Source: Cyanobacteria bacterium UBA3803
GTDB taxonomy: Bacteria > Cyanobacteriota > Vampirovibrionia > Gastranaerophilales > Gastranaerophilaceae
Assembly: GCA_002369055.1 (NCBI GenBank)
Contig: DFEL01000028.1
Span: 1-53,768 of the forward strand
DNA: 53,768 nt
Direction of reading: 5' to 3'
Positions within the stretch are counted from its first letter, which is position 1; every line of letters begins with the position of its first letter. The translations under genes were made by a program, and so were the position numbers. Below, piece after piece: positions 40,008 to 47,947 of this stretch. The notes beneath the pieces were generated by a model, which was not told the DNA's origin, did no database searches, and was given only the letters and a program-made list of their open reading frames with translations.

Positions 40008-42004
40008 TCAAGACCTTTCTTAATATATTCTGGAATTCTAAGTTCTTCTACAAAATCACTCATCAATATGTCTAATGCCACAGCACCTTTTTGATTTTTT
40101 GCATATGATAAAAACAAATTTGCAAAAAATAGTTTATTTATTTTTAGTTTTCTATCACTATTTGTCTCAGTATCGTATTTATTTTTATATATTTCCATTA
40201 TTTTTTTAACTTTATCCAAAGTATTGGTTCTAACTATTTTATCAAGATTGTTATGCCAAAAGTCAATCGAAAGATTTTTTCTTAAATCCGTATTATAAAC
40301 AGCTTTAGGCAAAACTGAACACAAAAGTTTTTTACATATAGTATCTTTATTAATGCCCATGTCTTCATTCATAAAATTATCAATAAATAATTCACTTTCA
40401 AAAGTACAACCACCATTTTTTTGAGTGATAATATTAATATTAGCTGATGCCCTATAATATCGCCTTAAAATAGAAGGCATATCTTGATACTTTTTATAGT
40501 TATATAAATAATCAGTATCACAATCTCGTATACAAAGAATTTTGTTTTTAGTTTCTTTAAATAGATTCAAAAAAGGTCTAAAATTTATTCCGCCAACTTC
40601 GACAACTGAAATATGTTCATTAACAAGGTTAAATCCCTCTTTTTGAGCAAAAAATGGTAATAAAAGTTTTTCTGTTAAACCTTCAACTAAAATAATTTTT
40701 TCTGTAAATAACATGTCACTTCGTGTAACATCTAAAAATTTTGCAAGGTGCTTTTTATCATCGTTCAAGCATTTCTGTTGCTCATTATCACCAGATATAA
40801 ATTTCATTTTTAAATTTTCCGCATTAACATTGCAGTTAGCTCTTTCTCTATAATAATGAAGCGAAATAATATCATCAATATTTGAAGATGCAGAAATATT
40901 AGGAGAGTGTGTAGTTATAATAATTTGATTTTTGATTTTTTCATCTTGTAAATCTTCCAGATTTTGCAAATATTTAAAAAGTTGATATTGCATAGCAGGA
41001 TGCAAATGGGCTTCTGGTTCTTCTATAAGTAAAATATTATAGTCATCAGCCATTTTAAATTGCAAAATGTTATATATTTGTATTAAATTATTGTAACCAA
41101 GCCCATTGTTTTCTAATGGTAGATTGTAATTCATGTCTTTATCTATTAAATGAAACTGAAAGTGTTCTTCTAAAGGTGCATCATATTTAAAACTCGGTTC
41201 AAGTATATTATTTCCCTTACTAATACCAATACAATCTTGTCCTTTTTTAAATTTAGTTTTTATATCATTAATAATTGGTTCAAATTTATTATTAATAGTA
41301 TCAGTTAAATCTCTTTTTATCTCTAAAGCAGAATCTTCATCTTTTATTTTCTTTTTTATGAAAGTTTTTGTCTCTGGCAATAATTTATCTGTTGTTCTGT
41401 CTGCTGGAATAAAATCAATATTAAAAATAGTTTCTATATCGCTATGATTTAATATCGGTTCATTTGCATTATTATAAAAAGTCCATTCATATTTATCCAA
41501 AAATTCTTCAAGTATATTTTCATAATTTTTAAAATATTCTTTTGGCGGTAAGCTTGTTTCGAGCTTTGCGACTTGATTTTTATAGTCATCACAGTATTTG
41601 TTATTCAATTCAAAAGCAATTTTAAATTTTCCTGTAATTTTATATGAATTTTCATTTTCTCCCTTAAGCAAATTACCATCCTCTTCATACACAATAAAAT
41701 TCTTAAGCTTTATTAGAGAACTATCTATTGTCTCTGGGTTGAATGAATGTTCAATAACATAATAGAATTCTATTTTGGGTGGGTTTTCTTTGAATTCTGC
41801 CTGATGTTTATCAAACAAATTATTATAATTAAAGTCAGATATTTTTAATTTGGTAGGGCGACTGTTTAAAAATGCAATTACTTTTAAAAGATTTGTTTTA
41901 CCTGCGTTATTAGGACCAACAATAACATTTACTCCTTCTTTTAGGTAAATTGTTGTGTCATTATAATTTCTATAATTAATTATTCTGATTTGTGAAATTT
42001 TCAT
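39992..42004 (-). CDS. gajA: OLD-family ATP-dependent endonuclease, Gabija GajA-like
   Basis: The 670-residue protein has an ABC-type ATPase domain with Walker A GPNNAGKTNLL (30-40), a signature region and Walker B NILLIEEPEAHLHPAMQYQL. A C-terminal TOPRIM nuclease domain starts with KIILVEGLTEKLLLPFF near residue 437 and contains LCIRDCDTDYLYN (the DxD pair). GajA senses nucleotide depletion and nicks DNA in known Gabija systems. It is longer than the founding 578-residue GajA. No clear ribosome binding site precedes the ATG. It is the first gene of the pair. Confidence 0.87.
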   Translation of the reverse strand: MKISQIRIINYRNYNDTTIYLKEGVNVIVGPNNAGKTNLLKVIAFLNSRPTKLKISDFNYNNLFDKHQAEFKENPPKIEFYYVIEHSFNPETIDSSLIKLKNFIVYEEDGNLLKGENENSYKITGKFKIAFELNNKYCDDYKNQVAKLETSLPPKEYFKNYENILEEFLDKYEWTFYNNANEPILNHSDIETIFNIDFIPADRTTDKLLPETKTFIKKKIKDEDSALEIKRDLTDTINNKFEPIINDIKTKFKKGQDCIGISKGNNILEPSFKYDAPLEEHFQFHLIDKDMNYNLPLENNGLGYNNLIQIYNILQFKMADDYNILLIEEPEAHLHPAMQYQLFKYLQNLEDLQDEKIKNQIIITTHSPNISASSNIDDIISLHYYRERANCNVNAENLKMKFISGDNEQQKCLNDDKKHLAKFLDVTRSDMLFTEKIILVEGLTEKLLLPFFAQKEGFNLVNEHISVVEVGGINFRPFLNLFKETKNKILCIRDCDTDYLYNYKKYQDMPSILRRYYRASANINIITQKNGGCTFESELFIDNFMNEDMGINKDTICKKLLCSVLPKAVYNTDLRKNLSIDFWHNNLDKIVRTNTLDKVKKIMEIYKNKYDTETNSDRKLKINKLFFANLFLSYAKNQKGAVALDILMSDFVEELRIPEYIKKGLEWLKK

Positions 42005-42626
42005 TAGTATATTTATCCATATTCCTAAGTCGCTATTTTAATTATAACAATTATAAATTTAAGATGTTAATTTTTAATATTATATTTACAAATAATTAAA
42101 GCATAATCTTAGATTGCTTAAAATATAGCTCATATGAATATAAATGATTTCAGTTATCAGATTTAAAATCTTGACTGAAAACGGCAGATTTTAGAGTGTT
42201 TTTTAGTTATTTTTAATATATTTTAATTGAAAAATTTACTGCTATTCAAACGTTATAAACGCTTCCGGCCTACTTCCGAGTTGAAAAATTGCAATTTCAA
42301 ATGGGACTTATTTGTCCTAAATGTGTCATCGCTTTAATATAGAGTATATTTGAGTCTTAGCGATTTGTTCGGATTTATACCGGATTTTTCATTGACAGAA
42401 AGTGGACAAAAAGAGCAGTTTCGTTACATTTGAGTCAATTCGTAAAAAATCGCTAATACCCCAACGTGTCCGCTAACACAGGCTAAATAATTACAATTCA
42501 AATGTCCCAAATAAACCCCAGTTGAGTAAGTGCGCTTGTTCTGGATTTGGAAATTTGACATAAAAGAATGGACTTTTGTAACGTTTACTTGTTAGTTAAT
42601 TCTCAAAATATTCAATAAAAAGGATT
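42005..42626. other. Gene-free spacer right of the Gabija-like pair
   Basis: No frame of convincing length or composition is found in about 620 bases. The part 42005-42240 is very AT-rich and should carry the gajA promoter. The part 42250-42560 is richer in G and C than its surroundings. It contains ATCGCT...AGCGAT inverted repeats around 42326-42367 and GTGGAC/GTCCAC-like short motifs, suggesting decayed mobile-element DNA. Confidence 0.4.
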
Positions 42627-42986
42627 GCAAATATTCCGCAAAGACAAATACAAATTCTGACTCATGTGCAATTGGCACAGCTTTTTAAAATAACAAACAA
42701 AAAATATCCGTACCTTATTCCGATTATTCAAGAATTAATTATATTAAAACAACCTTTGAACGACTTTTTAAGAGGCAATGAACAAGAAAAGAAAGCCATA
42801 AAACGCAAAATCAGAAAAGACTTTTATAAAATCAAACAGGAACTAGGTTTAATAAATTATATGTTTGATGATTTGAGGTTCTGTCAAAAATGTGCAAAAC
42901 ATGATGAAAAGTCGTGTCAAAAATGTGCAAAACATGATGAAAAGTCGTGTAAAAAATGTGCAACTTGTGATATAATAAACTTATAA
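42627..42986 (+). pseudogene. Integrase-like remnant, copy 2, with repeat-encoded tail
   Basis: The frame reads IPQRQIQILTHVQLAQLF and continues in parallel with copy 1 to NYMFDDLRFC, where a cysteine-rich tail encoded by a 33-base tandem repeat (CQKCAKHDEKS twice, then CKKCATCD) takes over. A GTG at 42666 could start a 106-residue product, but the N-terminal part lacks a proper beginning and the catalytic residues of integrases are absent. It is in the same orientation as copy 1, 5.7 kb away, with the Fic and Gabija-like genes between them. Confidence 0.5.
42882..42963 (+). repeat. 33-base tandem repeat, 2.5 units
   Basis: Unit 1 (42882-42914) and unit 2 (42915-42947) are identical; a third, partial unit (42948-42963) diverges and leads into TATAAT at 42971-42976, a probable -10 box for the ATPase gene that starts at 43002. 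Each unit contains TGTCAAAAATGTGCAAAACA. The repeats could be regulator-binding iterons for that promoter. Confidence 0.75.
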
Positions 42987-43001
42987 AAAGAGGATCAACA
43001 C

Positions 43002-44291
43002 ATGGAAAGATACGCTATAAAACAACTTATTGACTGGAAGAATAAAAAAAATCATAAGCCATTAATAATACAAGGAGCAAGACAAGTCGGTAAAACTTGG
43101 TTGATGCAAGAGTTTGGAAAAAAATATTATGAACAAGTTGCATATATCAACTTTGATGTCGATAAAAAAAGTAAAGAAATTTTTGACACAGACTATGATA
43201 CTAACCGTATTATAATGGATTTGGGATTAGCAACAAAGATTAAAATTAATCCTGAAAATACACTAATAATACTTGATGAAATTCAAGAATGTCCAAGAGC
43301 GTTAACGTCTTTAAAGTATTTTAGAGAAAATGCTCCGCAATATGATATTATTGTTGCCGGTAGCTTGTTAGGTGTTGCTTGTCATGAAGGAACGGGATTC
43401 CCTGTCGGTAAAGTTTCTTTTATGAACCTTTATCCGTTAAGTTTTGAAGAATTTTTATTAGCAATGGACGAATCAAGATTTGTTGAACTTTTAAATAAAA
43501 AAGATTATAAAACTATAAAACTGTTTAATAATAAATATGAAAAGCTTTTAAAACAATATTGTTATGTTGGCGGTATGCCGGAAGTTGTTAGTGATTTTGT
43601 AGAGAACAAAGATTTTATGAGTGTAAGAGAACTACAAAATGAGATTCTAGCTGCTTATGAAGAAGATTTTACAAAACATATTCCTGAAAATACAGTTGCA
43701 AAAATTCGTTTATTATGGAAATCTATTCCTGCACAATTAAGCAAAGAAAATAAGAAATTTATATATGGGGCTGTAAAAGAAGGTGCAAGAGCAAGAGATT
43801 TTGAAGTCGCCCTGTCTTGGTTAATAGATAGCGGTTTAATTTATAGAGTAAATAAAATAACAAAGCCTGACTTACCAATTATAGCTTATGAAGATTTTAG
43901 TGCTTTTAAATTGTTTGTATTAGATGTTGGTTTATTAGGAGCAATGACCGATTTAGAAGCAGAAACTATTATTGATGGAAATCGTATATTTGAAGAATTT
44001 AAAGGTGCTATAGCTGAACAATATGTCCTGCAGCAATTTAAGACTATAAAAGATTTACCGGTATTTTACTGGTCGAACGAAACAAGTCGAGCAGAAGTTG
44101 ATTTTGTTATTCAATTAAAATCAAATGTTGTACCTGTTGAAGTTAAAGCAGAAACAAATTTGCAAGCAAAAAGTTTAAAAGTTTATATGGAAAAATTTAA
44201 GCCGGAATTAGCCATAAGAACATCTTTGGCAGATTATAAAAAGGCCGATAATCTTGTGGATATACCATTGTATACTATAGAAAATGTTTAG
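43002..44291 (+). CDS. ATP-binding protein, AAA_14/DUF4143 family
   Basis: The 429-residue protein has a Walker A GARQVGKTWL (25-34), Walker B LIILDEIQECPRAL with sensor text IVAGSLLGVACHEG, and FPVGKVSFMNLYPLSFEEFL, typical of this family. A C-terminal DUF4143 domain includes FYWSNETSRAEVDFVIQ with D and E residues of a PD-(D/E)xK-like nuclease fold (EVDFVI...VPVEVKAE). Function is unknown; members are frequent in accessory and defence regions. AGAGGAT precedes the ATG, and the tandem repeat lies in its promoter. Confidence 0.88.
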   Translation: MERYAIKQLIDWKNKKNHKPLIIQGARQVGKTWLMQEFGKKYYEQVAYINFDVDKKSKEIFDTDYDTNRIIMDLGLATKIKINPENTLIILDEIQECPRALTSLKYFRENAPQYDIIVAGSLLGVACHEGTGFPVGKVSFMNLYPLSFEEFLLAMDESRFVELLNKKDYKTIKLFNNKYEKLLKQYCYVGGMPEVVSDFVENKDFMSVRELQNEILAAYEEDFTKHIPENTVAKIRLLWKSIPAQLSKENKKFIYGAVKEGARARDFEVALSWLIDSGLIYRVNKITKPDLPIIAYEDFSAFKLFVLDVGLLGAMTDLEAETIIDGNRIFEEFKGAIAEQYVLQQFKTIKDLPVFYWSNETSRAEVDFVIQLKSNVVPVEVKAETNLQAKSLKVYMEKFKPELAIRTSLADYKKADNLVDIPLYTIENV

Positions 44292-44322
44292 TTTATATAA
44301 AATATGATTATTGGAGTACCAT

Positions 44323-44475
44323 ATGACAGTTCCCTTTTTAACAAAAGAAGATGTAATATGAATCTTAAAAGACGATAGCATAATAGAAGTAGGACCACAA
44401 TTTCAAGGCGGTCAAAAAGCTGTTATTCCAATAATTACAAACAATCATAAATTCTATGTCGTTATTGTGTATTGA
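44323..44475 (+). pseudogene. N-terminal fragment of a kinase-like gene
   Basis: After GGAG and ATG at 44323 the frame reads MTVPFLTKEDVI, meets a TGA at 44359-44361 and resumes ILKDDSIIEVGPQFQGGQKA before stopping at 44475. The FQGGQK-type glycine-rich segment resembles the N-terminal lobe of protein-kinase-like genes, but this is a weak match. It is cut off where the integrase gene on the opposite strand begins (44454), so the integration probably truncated it. Confidence 0.35.
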
Positions 44476-45467
44476 GATAGCTTCTGCACTGCATCAAGTA
44501 TATTTTTTTTAGGCTTGTGGATATATCTTCTGGTTGTTCTTGGATCTTTATGATCCAAATATTCCTGTATAGTTGCTAAATCTATACCCATTTCGTTCAT
44601 TCGTGAGGCTGTTGTATGTCTTAATTCATGAAATGATATATGCTTAATTCCGCTTTTCTTTACTAATCTTATGAACGATGAATCTACATCTTTATATTTG
44701 TCGTGTGTTAATGGATTTGTAAATACATACTCATTTATACTATTATAAAATAATTCTAATTGTTCTTTTATATCAGGAGTTATAAGTAATTTTCTTGGTT
44801 TACCATTTTTAGTATTCAATGCAATCATATATCCTTGTTTCATATAAACATCTGACCACTTTAAATTTAAAATTTCACCCATTCTCATTCCTGACTGTAT
44901 GCTGATAATGATAAAGGCTTTCATCAACGGATTTGCAATATCTAATAACTTTTTTTCTTCTTCTTTTTCTAAAAATCTTTTTGTAGGATTTACTATCCTT
45001 AATGGTCTTAACCCGCTACAAGGACTTTCTTTTATCTTATGATTGCTTTTTGCAAGTGAAAACATCTTTTTTATATTATTCATCTCTCGGTTTATGCTTG
45101 AATTTTTAACACCGGCTTTCTTTCTTTGAGTTCGATATTTTTCTATGTCTGATACAATTATCTGTTTTAAAGGTTTATTCCCAACAATTTTATAAAAATT
45201 ATCAACTACAACTTTTGCCTCTTTTGGTGAAGCATATACATCATCAGCATATTGTTTATAATCTTCCATTATTTCAGATAGTGTATATACATGATAATTT
45301 TCAGCAGCTATATCATATCCGGATTTTCTTAATTCCGCTTTTGCTATTGTTTCGTAACCAATAACTTCATCTCGAGTAGCATCTTTAAATCTTCTATGGT
45401 AACGTACTCCTCTATACATAAATTCATACTGGTAATATCCGTTTTTTTTGTCTCTTGTTACTGTCAT
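44454..45467 (-). CDS. int: Tyrosine-type integrase of a small mobile element
   Basis: The protein has 337 residues from the chosen start: an N-terminal AP2/arm-like domain (TRDKKNGYYQYEFMYRGVRY), a SAM-like core-binding domain (about 75-165) and the catalytic domain with SIQSGMRMGEIL (Arg), HISFHELRHTTASRM (His-x-x-Arg), YLDHKD (His) and TTRRYIH (Tyr). The frame extends to 45536, but AGGAG lies 11 bases before the ATG at 45467 and the extension overlaps the excisionase gene. It integrates DNA, perhaps at or near 44450. Its partner excisionase gene is immediately upstream. Confidence 0.92.
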   Translation of the reverse strand: MTVTRDKKNGYYQYEFMYRGVRYHRRFKDATRDEVIGYETIAKAELRKSGYDIAAENYHVYTLSEIMEDYKQYADDVYASPKEAKVVVDNFYKIVGNKPLKQIIVSDIEKYRTQRKKAGVKNSSINREMNNIKKMFSLAKSNHKIKESPCSGLRPLRIVNPTKRFLEKEEEKKLLDIANPLMKAFIIISIQSGMRMGEILNLKWSDVYMKQGYMIALNTKNGKPRKLLITPDIKEQLELFYNSINEYVFTNPLTHDKYKDVDSSFIRLVKKSGIKHISFHELRHTTASRMNEMGIDLATIQEYLDHKDPRTTRRYIHKPKKNILDAVQKLSQYTITT

Positions 45468-45523
45468 AATAATATTTACTCCTAAAAACATATTAGCGTT
45501 CATCATGCTGAAACGCAAACTCA

Positions 45524-45703
45524 TTAATTCCCACAAAATACAAATTTTAACAATTCTTGTTTGTTGAAAAGCCAGTATCTACCATGTTTTCCACAGACAT
45601 TTGATGGATAATATCCTTGCTTTGCTTTTCTTTCAATAGTTCTCTTATCCGACTTTAAAAGTTCTGCTACTTCTCTTACATTTAAAATTTCAAAATCACT
45701 CAT
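45524..45703 (-). CDS. xis: Excisionase-like helix-turn-helix protein
   Basis: The 59-residue protein starts MSDFEILNVREVAELLKSDK and continues RTIERKAKQGYYPS and GRYWLFNKQELLKF, the winged-helix pattern of AlpA/Xis (MerR-like) proteins. AAGGA lies before the ATG. Position directly upstream of int, on the same strand, supports a role in excision directionality and in int control. Confidence 0.85.
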   Translation of the reverse strand: MSDFEILNVREVAELLKSDKRTIERKAKQGYYPSNVCGKHGRYWLFNKQELLKFVFCGN

Positions 45704-45824
45704 TTCCTTATCCTTTCTGTATTAAAACTAATTGTCTTTTACTTTTAGTAAATGTTTGCCTATTTCTATTACTTACAATATACCTGTTTTGAAAATAAAT
45801 TCTGTAACTTTATAATCGCTCGAC

Positions 45825-45852
45825 AAAAAAGTCCTTGTATAACAAGGACTTT
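45825..45852 (-). terminator. Terminator of the unknown cargo gene
   Basis: AAAGTCCTTGT and ACAAGGACTTT form an 11-bp stem with a three-base loop; on the minus strand a run of T follows. GAGCGATT motifs on both sides (45814-45894) form further inverted repeats. Confidence 0.85.
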
Positions 45853-45910
45853 AGACCTATAAATTAAAATTTTACGAGCGATTTATGAGCGATTAAAACT
45901 GTCAATAATT

Positions 45911-47011
45911 TTAGTTAGAAATTTCATCAAATATAAAAGAAAATTTATCTTCATTATAGACAATATTTCCAATACTTCGAGGTAATAACAAAAGTCTTAT
46001 TTCGGCTATATCACTTTTAGTTAGACTTTTATCAACACTTGCAAGTGTTTTTCTAATTCGGGTGTTAATTTTATTAATTTTGTCTGACATGTATGTTTTA
46101 AAGTATTTAATATCAACAATAGGGTTTGGAACAGATCCATACATTACATTGTAATGATTTGATAAATTATATTTATTTTTTCCTACTTTATATATCAACT
46201 CAATCCACTCTTTACACATATCCATTTGTTTATTGTTTAAATATATTGATAAATCACCATTAAAATCTTTTTTTATTTTAATTGTATAGTAGGTTTCAGC
46301 TTTTGTTTTTTCACCATTAAGTTCATTTGCATATTTATCACGTGCATAATATGTTCTGGCATATTTATTTAACTCCGACAATACTTCGCACATTGCAGAT
46401 GCAAAAAAGTAAGCTGAAAATCTTGTATCTAATTCAAAATAATTTTTTATATAAAAACTTACTACATAAAAAGCTAAACCCTCTGGTATAAATAGGATAT
46501 CATCAAAGAGACCCCCAAAAATATTTACATAAAAATCAATAAGCCTTGGGGAAATCTCAATAGATGCTGGGTAGTCTTTATCACCTAGTGAACTATACAT
46601 AAATAATAAAGGAATATCTAAATATTTTTCACATATGTCTTTTTCTTTGTTCTTAATATGTATACAAATTTCTTTTGCATCAAGGTCAAAAAACTTTTTA
46701 TCAACACACTTTATTACATATTTATTTTCTTTATTTTCTTTTAATTTATTTTCTAAATATTTTATTACATTCGAAGAAACTTCTTTCAGTTCCATTTTAG
46801 CTTCATCATCAGACGCATCCTTTAAAAAAAGTGAAACCTCTTTTTTAAATTTGTTTTTCAATATGGGATCATCCATTATCAAGGTAGAAGAAGAATTCAT
46901 TAATTCTTCTATCTTTTCTATCTTTTTATTTTCTTCCTCATCTTCAAATTCATCGTCCAAAAAGTCATTTATTGATTTGTCAATATTTTCTAATAATTCA
47001 TTGTATTCCAT
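45911..47011 (-). CDS. Protein of unknown function, probable cargo of the int-xis element
   Basis: The protein has 366 residues and no recognised domain. The first 110 residues are highly acidic and Lys-rich (FLDDEFEDEEENKKIEKIEE). The middle part, LFMYSSLGDKDYPASIEISP and on to FIPEGLAFYVVSFYIKNYFE, is hydrophobic and may be helical; the C-terminal half is basic (YFKTYMSDKINKINTRIRKT). AGGTG seven bases before the ATG at 47011 supports the start; a GTG at 47020 is an alternative. It has its own terminator. Position next to int and xis in a defence-rich region suggests a role in phage defence, but nothing in the sequence proves it. Confidence 0.7.
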   Translation of the reverse strand: MEYNELLENIDKSINDFLDDEFEDEEENKKIEKIEELMNSSSTLIMDDPILKNKFKKEVSLFLKDASDDEAKMELKEVSSNVIKYLENKLKENKENKYVIKCVDKKFFDLDAKEICIHIKNKEKDICEKYLDIPLLFMYSSLGDKDYPASIEISPRLIDFYVNIFGGLFDDILFIPEGLAFYVVSFYIKNYFELDTRFSAYFFASAMCEVLSELNKYARTYYARDKYANELNGEKTKAETYYTIKIKKDFNGDLSIYLNNKQMDMCKEWIELIYKVGKNKYNLSNHYNVMYGSVPNPIVDIKYFKTYMSDKINKINTRIRKTLASVDKSLTKSDIAEIRLLLLPRSIGNIVYNEDKFSFIFDEISN

Positions 47012-47332
47012 TATAAACACCTTTTTTAATTATGTTACTATTTTTTATACAAATTTATTATTCATTATATTTTATTAAACATAATATTTATTCTGTATAT
47101 TACTATAAGTGAAGTATCTTATCAAGTTTATATAGTCTTTATATAGTGAATTTTGATTTTTTATTATTTTTGTTATAAGTTCATAATATTATAATTAGTA
47201 AATTCTTATGATAATTATCAAATAGACTGTTTTTTTAGGTACGATTTTTGTAAATTGAGGCTGGATACTAAAATGCCTCAAACACATATAAATATGGGTA
47301 ATCTGACACATATTAGATCGCCACGAATTAGT
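47012..47332. other. AT-rich intergenic stretch
   Basis: It lies between the unknown cargo gene and the terminator of the next minus-strand gene. I see no gene, tRNA fragment or strong repeat here, only A/T-rich sequence that should contain the cargo gene promoter near 47020-47100. Confidence 0.5.
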
Positions 47333-47362
47333 AAAAAATCCCTTAAAAATTAAGGGATTTTT
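47333..47362 (-). terminator. Terminator of the unknown / WG-repeat gene pair
   Basis: AAAAATCCCTTAA and TTAAGGGATTTTT form a 13-bp stem with a three-base loop, followed on the minus strand by T residues, 18 bases after the stop codon. Confidence 0.85.
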
Positions 47363-47379
47363 AAAAAGCAATTGATTTT

Positions 47380-47934
47380 TTAATTTGAATTATTTAAGTA
47401 TTTTTCAATTATTTCTAATTGGAATTCTGCTCTGTCAAGATTTATTTCTTCAACTTTTTCTTCATCTGTTTCATCTATTCCATCTATATATGATTTTAGA
47501 ATATTATAGAATTCTTGCAATAAAGTTTTTTTATCAAGGATAATATCAAATTCTATTGTATAATCCGCTATTTTATAATCGTCAATATTATCATCGGAAT
47601 ACAAATTATAATCGTGTGCAAAAAGAAATCGTATTTCTTTTTCATTGATTGGATTTGCATAAAGTAGTGGATCGCTGCCTTCATTATCAAGAAACATTGC
47701 TATATCTTCTTTTGAAGTAGTTAATTCGGAGAAAAAACGAATAACATGCGTTATAGCCGTCATTACAGAACTATATTTAATTTTTACTTCTCTGTTGTTT
47801 ACCATTAATGTTATATAAACCCAGCCGTGAGTTTCTTCAAAATTTAAACATTTTAATTGCTGTTTTTGGGGTTCAGATTTGTTAATTAATTCATAAATTT
47901 CTTTTTCAGAACACCATTTATCTACTAAAATCAT
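47380..47934 (-). CDS. Acidic cytoplasmic protein of unknown function
   Basis: The 184-residue protein has no signal peptide or membrane segment. It is acidic throughout the C-terminal half (YSDDNIDDYKIADYTIEFDI, then DETDEEKVEEINLD). A mixed alpha/beta N-terminus contains GWVYITLMVNNREVKIKY. Its size and acidity recall immunity proteins of polymorphic toxins, but no motif shows this. It starts 13 bases after the WG-repeat gene and shares its terminator, so the two form one unit. Confidence 0.65.
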   Translation of the reverse strand: MILVDKWCSEKEIYELINKSEPQKQQLKCLNFEETHGWVYITLMVNNREVKIKYSSVMTAITHVIRFFSELTTSKEDIAMFLDNEGSDPLLYANPINEKEIRFLFAHDYNLYSDDNIDDYKIADYTIEFDIILDKKTLLQEFYNILKSYIDGIDETDEEKVEEINLDRAEFQLEIIEKYLNNSN

Positions 47935-47947
47935 TTTTCACCTCTTT

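Noticed and set aside
42882..42963. CRISPR array
   Set aside because: The 33-base units are contiguous with no spacers, there are only two and a half of them, and no cas genes are present.
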